Origin: an uncultured Draconibacterium sp.
GTDB taxonomy: Bacteria; Bacteroidota; Bacteroidia; Bacteroidales; Prolixibacteraceae
Length of the DNA: 64,000 bases
Direction: 5' to 3'
NCBI RefSeq assembly: GCF_963674925.1
Contig: NZ_OY771649.1
Span: 744,001 to 808,000 of the forward strand
The position numbers and the translations under genes were made by a program. A model generated the notes under the pieces. It saw nothing but the letters and a program-made list of their open reading frames with translations. It was not told the origin of the DNA and searched no databases. Position 1 is the first letter of the stretch, and every line of letters starts with the position of its first letter. Positions 1 through 8,969 of this stretch are shown here, one piece after another.

Positions 1-531
1 ACGAGAACCCAGTTCGCGTGCTATCGACTTGGTAAAACCAATAATACCCGCTTTTGATGCCGAGTAGTTCGACTGACCTGCATTTCCGCTAACACCAACA
101 ACCGAACTTAGGTTGATAATTGAACCTGAACGTTGTTTTAGCATCGTGCGCTGAGCTGCTTTTGTAAAGTTAAACACTGATTTCAGGTTAACGTTAATTA
201 CTGCATCCCACTGGTCTTCAGTCATTCGCATTAACAAAGTATCTTTTGTTATACCTGCGTTATTTACCAATACATCGATACGGCCAAATTCTTTAACAAT
301 TTCGGTAACAACCCGGTCGGTATCTTCAAAATTACTTGCATCAGAAGCATATCCTTTGGCTTTTACGCCATAAGTTTTTAATTCCTCTTCCGTGGCTTTC
401 ATATTGTCATCTTCAAAAAGATCGGTAAAGGCAACATCGCACCCTTCCTGTGCATACTTTACAGCAATTGCTTTACCAATACCGCGAGAAGCACCGGTAA
501 TTATCGCTGTTTTTCCTTCAAGTAATTTCAT
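1..531 (-). CDS. fabG: 3-oxoacyl-ACP reductase FabG, partial (C-terminus beyond the left edge)
   Basis: This short-chain dehydrogenase reduces 3-oxoacyl-ACP with NADPH in the type II fatty acid synthesis cycle. Reading leftwards from the ATG at 531, 177 codons are open to the edge. The cofactor motif TGASRGIG lies at residues 12-19, followed by the VLVNNAG motif, an active-site serine region (NLSSVVG) and YSASK, the catalytic Tyr/Lys pair, near the left edge. About 70 C-terminal residues are missing compared with the usual length of about 245. The sequence fits FabG better than other SDRs because of the VNVNIKSV-like run (here INVNLKSVFN) and the tight overall motif spacing. The enoyl reductase of the same pathway is at 28058-28933, not adjacent. 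Confidence 0.93.
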   Translation of the reverse strand, partial: MKLLEGKTAIITGASRGIGKAIAVKYAQEGCDVAFTDLFEDDNMKATEEELKTYGVKAKGYASDASNFEDTDRVVTEIVKEFGRIDVLVNNAGITKDTLLMRMTEDQWDAVINVNLKSVFNFTKAAQRTMLKQRSGSIINLSSVVGVSGNAGQSNYSASKAGIIGFTKSIARELGSR

Positions 532-621
532 TCGTTTATAATTTTAATTTAAATGGCAGATTTGAGCAAATCATATTTACAACTTGCAAAAACTGTTACC
601 ATCATATTTGTTTTCGTAGCG

Positions 622-629
622 CAAATATA
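622..629 (-). promoter_or_regulatory. Putative -7 box upstream of fabG
   Basis: On the minus strand this reads TATATTTG, matching the Bacteroidota -7 consensus TAnnTTTG, about 90 bases before the fabG start. No TTG is seen at the expected -33 distance, so the call rests on one element only. Confidence 0.35.
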
Positions 630-730
630 AATTTTCTTCAAGTTATACGGAAAATGAACTGTAGATTAATCGTTTTCCGGGGCAAGTATCTTTCTGTTAA
701 CAATAAACTTCAAACATTTGGTTGAAAAGT

Positions 731-1468
731 TCAAAATAACAATTCGCCCAACTGATTTAAAACTTCGGTGGCTTTCCCTTTTAAGTAAATATCGGTTATT
801 GACGAGGTGAAAATGGTTTCCTCCGGATTGATTTCAATGATTGTTGCACCTGCCTGTTTCGCAGTACGTGGCACATACGATGCCGGTGTTACTTCGCCCG
901 TTGATCCAACTATAATGCAAACTTTCGCTTTTTCGGCCGCTGCGAACGAATCGGCATAGGCATCGGGCGGAATTCCTTCGCCAAAAAATATAAAGTCGGG
1001 CTTTAGCACTTCTCCATCATTTACACATTTGGGCGGAATGTTTTCAAAATCAATATCTCCGGCATCATAAATTTTTCCGCACTTTAAACATTTTAGCTTT
1101 TTTGAATTCCCATGAAACTCATAAACTGTTTCACTTCCGGCTTCGTAATGTAGGTTGTCGATATTCTGGGTAACAACAGCATTTAACAGCTTGTTACTTT
1201 CCATCTGTGCGAGTACACGGTGCGCATCATTGGGTTTTGCATCAGCAAAAAAGTCGTAAAATATCTCACGAATATAGTTCCAGCAGTGTTCCGGGTTATT
1301 CAGGAAATATACCAAATCCAGCACCTGTGGATCGTATTTGTTCCAAAGACCGTGTTCTCCACGAAACGGAGGAATCCCACTTTCAACCGAAATTCCGGCG
1401 CCTGTAAACGCCATGGTGTATTTCGATTTTTTTATTAGGTTTGCAGCTTCATTTTTTAAGATTTCCAC
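731..1468 (-). CDS. Sir2 family NAD-dependent protein deacylase (sirtuin)
   Basis: Sirtuins remove acyl groups from protein lysines and consume NAD. The Rossmann motif GAGISVESGIPPFRG, the TQNIDNLH motif and the catalytic histidine in EFHGN are present. The zinc ribbon looks incomplete: CLKC is intact, but the second half reads KCVNDGE, where relatives have a second CxxC, so only three cysteines remain. I prefer the GTG at 1468, which gives an N-terminal helix typical of prokaryotic sirtuins; an upstream TTG at 1519 would overlap the divergent gene that starts at 1494. The divergent start codons then lie only about 25 bases apart. The substrate class (acetyl versus succinyl) cannot be told from the sequence alone. 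Confidence 0.88.
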   Translation of the reverse strand: MEILKNEAANLIKKSKYTMAFTGAGISVESGIPPFRGEHGLWNKYDPQVLDLVYFLNNPEHCWNYIREIFYDFFADAKPNDAHRVLAQMESNKLLNAVVTQNIDNLHYEAGSETVYEFHGNSKKLKCLKCGKIYDAGDIDFENIPPKCVNDGEVLKPDFIFFGEGIPPDAYADSFAAAEKAKVCIIVGSTGEVTPASYVPRTAKQAGATIIEINPEETIFTSSITDIYLKGKATEVLNQLGELLF

Positions 1469-1493
1469 ATTTACTCTATATTTTAAAAGTATA

Positions 1494-2336
1494 ATGATCT
1501 CCAGTAGAGATAATAACAATTACATCGGAAATATTAGCTTGTGTTATTTTATTCATTATAGTACCACAGATATATTACCCTATAACGTTAAATTATACAT
1601 TAATGAGTTATCAAGACATTTTGATAAAGTTAAGGTACTTTGCAATAATGAAAAAATTCTGGTTAAGAATTATTCGTTAAAAACGAACATCGAAATTATT
1701 CATAATCCAAACAGAGGTTACGACTTTGGCATGTTTTATCGTAATTTTTATGATATTGATCCTGATAAATACGCACAAATTGCCGTAATAAACGACAGTA
1801 ATATTCTATTTAATAAACTAGATCCGGTTTTTGAATGGGCAAAAGAGGATGATGCCGATTTTTGGGGAATTATTGATTCTCACGAGAAGCCTTGGTTCTC
1901 GATGCATCCTGAGAATTACCATCTTCAAAGTCATTTTTTAGTATTTAACAAAAATGCAATACAAAAACTACCTTCGTTTTTAAACCAACTTGATATAGAC
2001 AAAATATTTAACGAGAAGGATAAAAAGCGCCTTAGACGACATGTTATAAATGATTGGGAAATAGGTGTTTCGCAATTCTTAATCGCCCAGGACTTAAAAC
2101 CAGCCGCATTTGTTGGGAGCCGTGCCATGGAGGTTCAGCTAAACACAAAAGCTAAAAACCTCACAAATTCTATGTATCATGAATTGGCAGGCAATGGATA
2201 CCCTCTTTTGAAAAAGAAGGTAATAACAGGCAAAAAAAAATGGTATCAACCAAAAGATAGAAAATGGAAGAATACTATAAGGGAATATGGTCATGAGGAT
2301 TGGGTTATTGAAAAAATTATTTGTGAATTTGAATAA
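1494..2336 (+). CDS. RgpF-like (rhamnan synthesis F family) glycosyltransferase
   Basis: This protein of about 280 residues resembles the rhamnan synthesis protein F family, which takes part in cell-wall or capsule polysaccharide assembly. Recognisable family features are the NPNRGYDFGMF motif, INDSN followed by a predicted DADFWG stretch, and an HLQSHFLVF motif near the middle. The open frame extends upstream to 1338, but that part lies over the sirtuin gene; the ATG at 1494 begins the family-like sequence. No transmembrane segment is seen. It lies 72 bases before a second glycosyltransferase-type gene (2409) in the same direction, so both probably serve one surface polysaccharide. Its sugar donor and acceptor are unknown. 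Confidence 0.75.
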   Translation: MISSRDNNNYIGNISLCYFIHYSTTDILPYNVKLYINELSRHFDKVKVLCNNEKILVKNYSLKTNIEIIHNPNRGYDFGMFYRNFYDIDPDKYAQIAVINDSNILFNKLDPVFEWAKEDDADFWGIIDSHEKPWFSMHPENYHLQSHFLVFNKNAIQKLPSFLNQLDIDKIFNEKDKKRLRRHVINDWEIGVSQFLIAQDLKPAAFVGSRAMEVQLNTKAKNLTNSMYHELAGNGYPLLKKKVITGKKKWYQPKDRKWKNTIREYGHEDWVIEKIICEFE

Positions 2337-2408
2337 TTGAAAATTGCAAATAATTATTTTTAATTGTTTTGTAAAGAACAATGCGCAGTTTTAAAAATTA
2401 ATTGGATC

Positions 2409-3218
2409 ATGAACGTAAAAAAACGGCTAAAAATATATTCATTCTTTTATAAACCCATCAAAGTAAACTTTCTGAACGACTTATATATTCCAGTTTGGGC
2501 AGGAAAAAATAACAGAAATGAAGTTGAAGGTTTTTGCGGCGATGACAGCGGCGATCATATTTCAGCTAAAAATAATAACTATAGCGAACTGACTGGCCTA
2601 TACTGGGTTTGGAAAAATACACAAACCGAAATTGTTGGAAGTTGCCATTATCGCAGGTACTTTACAACTGCCAAAGAGCCGTTAATCTATCGAATAAAAC
2701 GCTTACTGTATTTCCCGGCAAATTTATGGAAGAAACGTTATGGATTAATTTACACCGCCAATACCAACTACTGGGGAAAGCAATTATTAAAAGAAAATGA
2801 TACTCTAAAGATTTTAGAGCAGTACGAAGCCATTTTTCCGGTAAGACGCAGATTACGCCAAACCATAAAACAGCATTATTCTAAATATCATAGTGCCGAT
2901 GATTTAATTTTACTTGAAAATATTTTAAAGGAAAAATCTCCTGAGTTTATACCGGCTTTTTATAAGGTTTTAAATCAGAACCGATTATTTGCCAACAATA
3001 TGTTTGTTCTGAAAAGAGATGATTTTGAAGAGTTAATGGAATGGCTGTTTGATATATTACTTAAATTTGAAAACAGGGTCCCGGGTGAAAATTACAAAGG
3101 TTATCAGGAGCGAATTTTTGGTTTTCTTTCTGAACGATTAATAACAGTTTGGGTTGAACACAAAAAACTAAAATATAAAGAACTACCTTTAATTTATTTC
3201 AAGAAATTGAAGAAATAA
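2409..3218 (+). CDS. DUF4422 domain protein, probable polysaccharide glycosyltransferase
   Basis: The protein (269 residues from the ATG at 2409) matches the DUF4422 pattern: an early IPVWAG segment, then YSELTGLYWVWKN and HYRRYF near residues 60-85. DUF4422 proteins are found in capsule and LPS gene clusters and are thought to be glycosyltransferases; the reaction here is not known. The frame continues upstream to 2364, but the ATG at 2409 gives the natural family start. Its stop codon overlaps the mnmE start in TAATG, so translation of the two is probably coupled. The pairing with the RgpF-like gene just upstream supports a role in surface glycan synthesis. Confidence 0.78.
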   Translation: MNVKKRLKIYSFFYKPIKVNFLNDLYIPVWAGKNNRNEVEGFCGDDSGDHISAKNNNYSELTGLYWVWKNTQTEIVGSCHYRRYFTTAKEPLIYRIKRLLYFPANLWKKRYGLIYTANTNYWGKQLLKENDTLKILEQYEAIFPVRRRLRQTIKQHYSKYHSADDLILLENILKEKSPEFIPAFYKVLNQNRLFANNMFVLKRDDFEELMEWLFDILLKFENRVPGENYKGYQERIFGFLSERLITVWVEHKKLKYKELPLIYFKKLKK

Positions 3219-4621
3219 TGAATATGCTCGATCAATCAACAATATGTGCCATATCAACATCGCCCGGAGTTGGAGCGATTGCTGTTATTCGTCTCTCGGG
3301 TAGCGATGCCATTACAATATGCGACAAAGTATACGAAAGTCCGAAAGCAGGCAAAACACTTGCTAGTCAACCTGCTAACACTCTTCATTTTGGTAAAATC
3401 ATTTCTGTCGACGAAACCATAGATGAAGTGGTTATTGCTTTGTTTCGTGCCCCTCATTCGTTTACAGGTGAGGATATTATTGAGATTTCATGCCACGGTT
3501 CCGTGTATATTCAACAGCAGATTTTAAATGTGCTGGTCGAAAACGGAGCCCGACTGGCATTGCCCGGAGAATTTACACAACGTGCATTTTTGAATGGTAA
3601 AATGGATTTGTCGCAGGCCGAAGCTGTTGCCGATGTAATTGCCTCGTCGAATGCTGCGGCACACAAGCTGGCGTTAAACCAAATGCGTGGTGGATTTTCG
3701 AAAGAGATCAGTGCCTTGCGCGATCAGCTATTGCATTTTACCGCAATGGTGGAACTGGAACTGGATTTTAGCGAAGAAGATGTGGAATTTGCTGACCGCA
3801 CAGCTTTACGGAAATTAACCGAAGAAATTGAGGAGTTATTAAGAAAGTTGAAAGATTCGTTTCAGTTAGGGAACGCCATTAAAAATGGAATTCCGGTAGC
3901 CATTGTTGGCGAAACGAATGTTGGAAAATCTACACTTTTAAATGCTTTGCTAAATGAAGACCGGGCGATTGTTTCCGATATTCACGGAACTACACGCGAT
4001 GTAATTGAAGATGTGGTAAATATCCATGGAACGGCTTTCCGTTTTTTTGATACTGCCGGCATTCGCGAAACCGAAGATCATATAGAAAACCTCGGAATTG
4101 AACGCAGTTACAGCAAACTGGAACAGGCAACAGTGGTTTTGTTGGTCGTTGACACCAATAACCCCTACCCGCTTGTAGAAAGCCGGATTCAGAAGATTCG
4201 CGAGCGGATTGCTCCACATCAGACATTGATTATTGTGGCCAATAAGATCGATTCCGGATTGCGTGATACCATTCAGCAGATAGAAGTAATGGAACTTACC
4301 GATAATGAAAAAGCAGTGTTTATTGCGGCTAAACAAAAAGAAAACCTGCAAGAGTTGATCGATTATATGAGCCACTCCATTGATATGGAGGAAGCCGAAC
4401 AACAGGATGTAATTGTTACCAATGCCCGCCATTACGAAATATTGAAGAATGCGCATGAAGCTATTTTGCGTGTACTAAATGGTCTCGACATGCAAATTAC
4501 AGGTGACTTCCTTGCCCAGGATATCCGTGAATGTCTGCACTACCTTGCCGAGATTACCGGAGAAGTTGGAACAGAGGAAGTTTTGGGGCATATTTTTAAA
4601 AATTTCTGTATCGGAAAGTAA
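3218..4621 (+). CDS. mnmE: tRNA uridine-5-carboxymethylaminomethyl(34) synthesis GTPase MnmE
   Basis: MnmE works with MnmG to build the cmnm5 group on U34 of certain tRNAs. All domains are present: the N-terminal folate-binding part (residues 1-120, starting STICAISTSPGVGAIAVIRLSG), the helical part, and the G domain with GETNVGKST (about residue 230), DTAG and NKID. The protein ends in FCIGK, the C-terminal Cys-x-Gly-Lys motif needed for activity. At 467 residues it is full length. The start codon overlaps the stop of the upstream DUF4422 gene, an unusual partner for a tRNA-modification gene. A strong hairpin terminator follows at 4650. Confidence 0.97.
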   Translation: MNMLDQSTICAISTSPGVGAIAVIRLSGSDAITICDKVYESPKAGKTLASQPANTLHFGKIISVDETIDEVVIALFRAPHSFTGEDIIEISCHGSVYIQQQILNVLVENGARLALPGEFTQRAFLNGKMDLSQAEAVADVIASSNAAAHKLALNQMRGGFSKEISALRDQLLHFTAMVELELDFSEEDVEFADRTALRKLTEEIEELLRKLKDSFQLGNAIKNGIPVAIVGETNVGKSTLLNALLNEDRAIVSDIHGTTRDVIEDVVNIHGTAFRFFDTAGIRETEDHIENLGIERSYSKLEQATVVLLVVDTNNPYPLVESRIQKIRERIAPHQTLIIVANKIDSGLRDTIQQIEVMELTDNEKAVFIAAKQKENLQELIDYMSHSIDMEEAEQQDVIVTNARHYEILKNAHEAILRVLNGLDMQITGDFLAQDIRECLHYLAEITGEVGTEEVLGHIFKNFCIGK

Positions 4622-4649
4622 ATATAAAAGATAAAAAACAAAACAATTA

Positions 4650-4682
4650 AATAAGTGCATTCCGTAAATGAATGCACTTATT
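4650..4682. terminator. Bidirectional intrinsic terminator between mnmE and the oxidoreductase gene
   Basis: A perfect 13-bp stem (AATAAGTGCATTC with its complement) and a 7-base loop sit between two convergent genes. The stem ends are A/T-rich on both sides, so it can serve either strand. Confidence 0.85.
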
Positions 4683-4712
4683 CTTAAATTACTCCAAAAT
4701 AGTTAAGAGTTG

Positions 4713-6113
4713 TTACACTAACTTCATCGTATCCGGATTCCAGAGTACCGGTTTAGCCTTATAATAGCTTTCGTTGGCCAGAAGGGCAGCACCGGCTGCG
4801 CGTAATCCGAAAACCGGATTTTCAACAATTTTCTGTTGTCCGCGAACGCCCTGGAAGAAATTATAAAAATGATCGTAATGCGCACCTTTGTAATCTCTTG
4901 GAGCCTCATAAGTGGTTTCACCAACATTCAGATCAGCTTTTCTTTCATTGAGGTATTTCATATCGTACTCTTCCTTTATTTTCTTTTGCATTTCCTCGGT
5001 GTAAGCGATCAATGAATAACTTTGTGGTTTCATGTTGAGTTTCGAACGGATGAGTTTTACGCTATTTGAACCGATTTCCATTTCGCCTTCAGTACCTACA
5101 AGTCGGAAACCACCACCGCCACCATTCCCGGCGATAAAATTCACCCGGAAAGCAGCATTAAACGCGGCATGTGTATTCGTTTTAGGAAAATCGTAAAGTG
5201 TAATCGAAACATCAGGAACGTCTCTCCCATCGTCCCAGTAACGCAAACCACCTGTTGCCTGAGCTCGTTCCGGACCGTTTGAGCTGATTACATAATGTAA
5301 AGTAGAAAATGCATGAACAAACAAATCACCGGCAACTCCGGTACCATAATCCTTGTAATTTCTCCAACGGAAAAAACGTTTCAGTTCAAATGGAACTTTT
5401 GGAGCGCGTCCTAAGAATGTGTCGTAATCCACCGTGTCAGGATTGGCATCCGGCGGTATAGGATATTGCCAGGCACCTTCGGCCGAATAACGATCGTTGA
5501 ACATATCGAGCATTACAATTTCGCCAATTGCACCATCTTCGTACAATTGTTTTGCTTTTTCGTTACCCAGCGACGACATGCCCTGACTTCCAATTTGCAT
5601 GACCTTTCCGGATTCTTTCCAGGCCTGAATCAGCGGATGCCCTTCATCGAAGTTTTGCACCATGGGTTTTTCGCAATAGACGGCTTTTCCGGCCTTTAGC
5701 GCTTCAGTACTGATTTTTATGTGCCAATGATCCGGAGTGGCAATGATGACAGCATCAATGTCATCACGGTCAAGAATCTCGCGGTAGTCGCGGGTGACAA
5801 ATATATCATCGCCCCATAACTCTTTTGCGCGTCGCAAACGGCCGGTATATAAATCGCAGGCAGCTACCAGTTTCACGCCTGAAACCCGAAGGGCCGATGT
5901 AGTATCGTAAATTCCCTGTATCCCGGCTCCTATCAATGCCAGTTGCACCTGATCGTTGGCAGCAAACTGAGCTGGTTCAAATTCTCTTGATTTTAGTACG
6001 ATTCGCTGACTGTAGGAATTACCCATAATTTTTGGAGCGGTGGAAACAAGGGCTGCTCCGAGGACCGTGTTTTTGATAAACGATCGTCGGGATGAATGAC
6101 TTTTACTTTTCAT
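4713..6113 (-). CDS. Gfo/Idh/MocA family oxidoreductase with Tat signal
   Basis: This is an NAD(P)-dependent sugar-type dehydrogenase of the Gfo/Idh/MocA family, 466 residues. The N-terminus carries a twin-arginine signal (SRRSFIKN, Arg9-Arg10) and a hydrophobic run, so it is probably exported folded with its cofactor. The nucleotide-binding region has IGAGIQGIYD, and EKPMVQN carries the usual active-site lysine. The C-terminal half has the family's long insertions (GTGVAGDLFVH, and a glycine stretch near residue 335). Bacteroidota carry many such exported members, often for sugar or glycoside oxidation; the substrate is unknown. No catabolic genes adjoin it. A possible -7 box (TAACTTTG on the minus strand) lies at 6189-6196. 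Confidence 0.9.
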   Translation of the reverse strand: MKSKSHSSRRSFIKNTVLGAALVSTAPKIMGNSYSQRIVLKSREFEPAQFAANDQVQLALIGAGIQGIYDTTSALRVSGVKLVAACDLYTGRLRRAKELWGDDIFVTRDYREILDRDDIDAVIIATPDHWHIKISTEALKAGKAVYCEKPMVQNFDEGHPLIQAWKESGKVMQIGSQGMSSLGNEKAKQLYEDGAIGEIVMLDMFNDRYSAEGAWQYPIPPDANPDTVDYDTFLGRAPKVPFELKRFFRWRNYKDYGTGVAGDLFVHAFSTLHYVISSNGPERAQATGGLRYWDDGRDVPDVSITLYDFPKTNTHAAFNAAFRVNFIAGNGGGGGFRLVGTEGEMEIGSNSVKLIRSKLNMKPQSYSLIAYTEEMQKKIKEEYDMKYLNERKADLNVGETTYEAPRDYKGAHYDHFYNFFQGVRGQQKIVENPVFGLRAAGAALLANESYYKAKPVLWNPDTMKLV

Positions 6114-6334
6114 TACTCAGATTATTAGTATTAGTTAGTAGAAAATGCCTAACACCTGTTTACACAAGTTCTGACATTACCTCACTACCAAAGTTATAAA
6201 AGATTATGATAGAAGAAAATACTAAGAGTCATGGAAGTTTTAAACCAATCTATTAATCTTTCTGCAGAATTATTTAAGTACATAAAATTTGTACTAGGCT
6301 ATTTTGCAACCTGAAAATACCCTGTGGAAATAAA

Positions 6335-6358
6335 AAAAGCCGGTAAAAACCGGCTTTT
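6335..6358 (-). terminator. Intrinsic terminator of the DUF349 gene
   Basis: A perfect 10-bp stem (AAAAGCCGGT and complement) with a 4-base loop; on the minus strand it ends in a run of seven T. It lies 24 bases beyond the stop of the DUF349 gene. The rest of the 6114-6334 gap holds no gene. Confidence 0.9.
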
Positions 6359-6381
6359 AATAGTATTATATAATGAATTCT

Positions 6382-8562
6382 TTAGTCATTATCCATTTCA
6401 TCAATAACACGGATTTTGTCTTTCAGTAATTCAATTTTTTGCTTCGTTACTTCAATTTTCTTTTTCACATCCTCAATCAGCGATTCTGCATTTTTCGATT
6501 TGGCAAAAAATCCAATGTTATTATCAAGTAGCACGAGGTCGTTTTCCAGCTGCTTCATTTTGTTCATGTACTTATCGCGTTCCATGCGCATTTTGTTTTG
6601 CCCACGCGATGATTCCGAGAACGACGACATTTTATTTCTGAATTTCAACAGGTTGCGCTTTTCATCATCCAGGTTAAGATCGTCGAACAGTTTGTTAATG
6701 GCATCCCTGAACAAAACTTTAATTTCGTCTTTCTTTTTAAACGGAACATGACCAATTTCGGTCCATCTGCGCTGGAAAGTTTTAAGCGATTCCAGATTTT
6801 GGTCAACATTGTCAACCGGTTTAAAGTTCTCAACCTCTTTAATCAGGTCTTCTTTCAATTTCAGATTATCATCCTGTTCAGTATCTACATCAGTAAAATG
6901 TACTGATTTTTTATCGAAGAAAAAGTCGCATGCAGCGCGGAAGCGTTTCCATAAAATATCGGAATGTTTACGTGGCACCGGACCAATTTCTTTCCATTTT
7001 TTCTGAATATTTATAAAGTCCTGAGTCGTTTTTCTCCAATCTTCACTGTCTTTCAACGACTCTGCCTGAACACACAAATCGGTTTTTAACTGCAGATTAT
7101 TCTGTTGCTCTTCTTTGTTCTTAGAGTAAAATGAGCGTTTGGCATTAAAAAATGCATCGCAGGCAATTCGGAAGCGCTCGTATATTTTGTTGTTGTCCTT
7201 TCGTGGTGCAAATCCAATTGTGCGCCAAACTTTTTGTAATTCAATTAGTTGTTTCGATTTTTCATCCCACTCTTTGTGATTCAGAATTTCCTCCTGAATG
7301 ATCTCTTCAGCTTTTTCGCACAATGCTGTTTTGGCTTCCAGGTTTTTCTTTTGCTCAACTTTTCTATTCTCGAAAAATTCCTGGTGTTTTTTATTGATCT
7401 TATTTGTTGCCGCTTTAAAACGTTCCCAAATATCATCTTTTTGTTCGCGTGGCACCGGACCAATTTCGCGCCACTGTTCGTGATATTTCTGAAGGGTATT
7501 AAATGCTTTCAGAATAGATGGCTCTTCAACCAGCAACTCCTCTGCCCTTTCGCAAAGTTTGATTTTCGCTTCCAGATTCTTCTTCAGATCCAGATCGCGC
7601 AGTTCGCGGTTGATTTTGATATAATCGTAGAAATTCTCCACATGGAAATGATAAGTATCCCACAGATTCTTCATTTTTGATTGCGGAACCAAGCCAATCT
7701 CGCGCCATTCTCGCTGAAGATCACGAAAATCATTAAAGGTTTTATTGATCGATTCTTCGTTATTGATCAATCCTTTAATCTTTTCGATTACTTCATATTT
7801 TTTCTGCAGATTTTCCTCTTTTTCACTCTCCTGTTGTTTGTTGTGCTCAATACGAATATGACGGTATTGTTTTAGCAGATCTTTAATGTCTTTTTCATAA
7901 GGATCTTCTTCGGCTTTAAATTCCTCTTCAGCACCGCCATCAGCAATAAATTTCTTTTTATCGGCCTCTATATTCTCGTTCAAATTCTTATAAAAAGCCG
8001 CTTTAATGGTGTCGATTTCTTCTTTTATATTGATATCATTACTCCCTTCAAGAACGTCGCGGAGTGCATTTACAAGCTCAACCTGAGAATGTTTAGAATA
8101 ATCAACCGGTTCTCTTTTTTTCGGTTTTTCTTCTTTAACCGGCTCAGCTTTTTCTGCTTTAATTTCGTCTGGTTGTTCCTGCTCTGTTTCAACTGCTGCA
8201 ACTTTCGGTTCCGGTTCCGGTTGTGTTTCTTCTGCTACTTTTTCTTCAGTGGTATCTTCCGAATCTTCAGTTGATTCAACTGTACTTTCTTCTTTCGAAA
8301 TTGATTCGGATTCCGACTCACTCTGTGGTTCTTCTGCTACTTCAGCTTTTGGCTCTTCTTTAACAGTTTCTTCAACAGGTTCTACCGGCTGCTGTTCAGG
8401 TGTTTTTTCCTCGGTTGGTTCAACACTTTTTTCATCCTCAACAGTATTCGGCTCATCCGATTTTGCAGCTTCTTCCGAAGTTGGTTTAACTTCAGAATTC
8501 TCAAGGTCAGTATTCTCCGTACGCTTTAACTCTTCCGAGTTTTTTAGATCTTTAGGTTCCAT
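6382..8562 (-). CDS. DUF349 repeat protein with acidic N-terminal region
   Basis: The protein has 726 residues. Residues 1-150 are low-complexity and rich in Glu, Pro, Lys and Ser. From about residue 240 to 670 there are five DUF349 repeats, each marked by a W-[RK]-x-IG-x-[VA]-P motif (WREIGLVP, WREIGPVP, WRTIGFAP, WKEIGPVP, WTEIGHVP) followed by a charged helix. The C-terminal 70 residues are a predicted coiled coil. There is no signal peptide, so it is probably cytoplasmic. DUF349 proteins are widespread in Bacteroidota and their function is unsettled, so none is given. The gene stands alone, with its own terminator and a long upstream gap. Confidence 0.92.
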   Translation of the reverse strand: MEPKDLKNSEELKRTENTDLENSEVKPTSEEAAKSDEPNTVEDEKSVEPTEEKTPEQQPVEPVEETVKEEPKAEVAEEPQSESESESISKEESTVESTEDSEDTTEEKVAEETQPEPEPKVAAVETEQEQPDEIKAEKAEPVKEEKPKKREPVDYSKHSQVELVNALRDVLEGSNDINIKEEIDTIKAAFYKNLNENIEADKKKFIADGGAEEEFKAEEDPYEKDIKDLLKQYRHIRIEHNKQQESEKEENLQKKYEVIEKIKGLINNEESINKTFNDFRDLQREWREIGLVPQSKMKNLWDTYHFHVENFYDYIKINRELRDLDLKKNLEAKIKLCERAEELLVEEPSILKAFNTLQKYHEQWREIGPVPREQKDDIWERFKAATNKINKKHQEFFENRKVEQKKNLEAKTALCEKAEEIIQEEILNHKEWDEKSKQLIELQKVWRTIGFAPRKDNNKIYERFRIACDAFFNAKRSFYSKNKEEQQNNLQLKTDLCVQAESLKDSEDWRKTTQDFINIQKKWKEIGPVPRKHSDILWKRFRAACDFFFDKKSVHFTDVDTEQDDNLKLKEDLIKEVENFKPVDNVDQNLESLKTFQRRWTEIGHVPFKKKDEIKVLFRDAINKLFDDLNLDDEKRNLLKFRNKMSSFSESSRGQNKMRMERDKYMNKMKQLENDLVLLDNNIGFFAKSKNAESLIEDVKKKIEVTKQKIELLKDKIRVIDEMDND

Positions 8563-8848
8563 TTACAGTATTTTTTTGCATCGTATTGCAACGATTTTCA
8601 TGATATCATTCACCTACGAAAATAGGGAAATCCCCATTAATACTCAATTAATCAGAGAAAATAATAATTCGCGAATTTTATAGCAATTGGTTTTCAATTG
8701 GTTAGCAAATAATATTTTGTGCATTTATTAGGCTAATATCTTCTGTACGAGCTTTTTTAGCTTGATTTTATACTTTAATTTCACATTTAACGAAAAGAGT
8801 CATCTCACATTTTTTATTCAACCGCTTTGTTTTTAGAATATGTTCTGA

Positions 8849-8870
8849 AACCATGTTTCTAAACATGGTT
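8849..8870. promoter_or_regulatory. Palindrome in the 8563-8969 intergenic gap
   Basis: AACCATGTTT, two bases, then its exact complement. The gap of about 400 bases between the divergent DUF349 gene and the arsenate-reductase-like remnant is A/T-rich and otherwise shows no gene. The dyad could be an operator; there is no T-run to make it a terminator. Confidence 0.4.
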
Positions 8871-8969
8871 AAAAGTTTAATTATCAAAACATAAGGCATT
8901 TTTATTGTGTTAAAATTATAGTAAATTACCTTTTTAAAATAAAACAGACACCAACTTAAATCTAAAACA

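Noticed and set aside
7249..7680. Plus-strand frame inside the DUF349 gene
   Set aside because: It is antisense to a clear five-repeat protein and has Phe/Leu-rich sequence expected from the complement of Lys/Glu codons.
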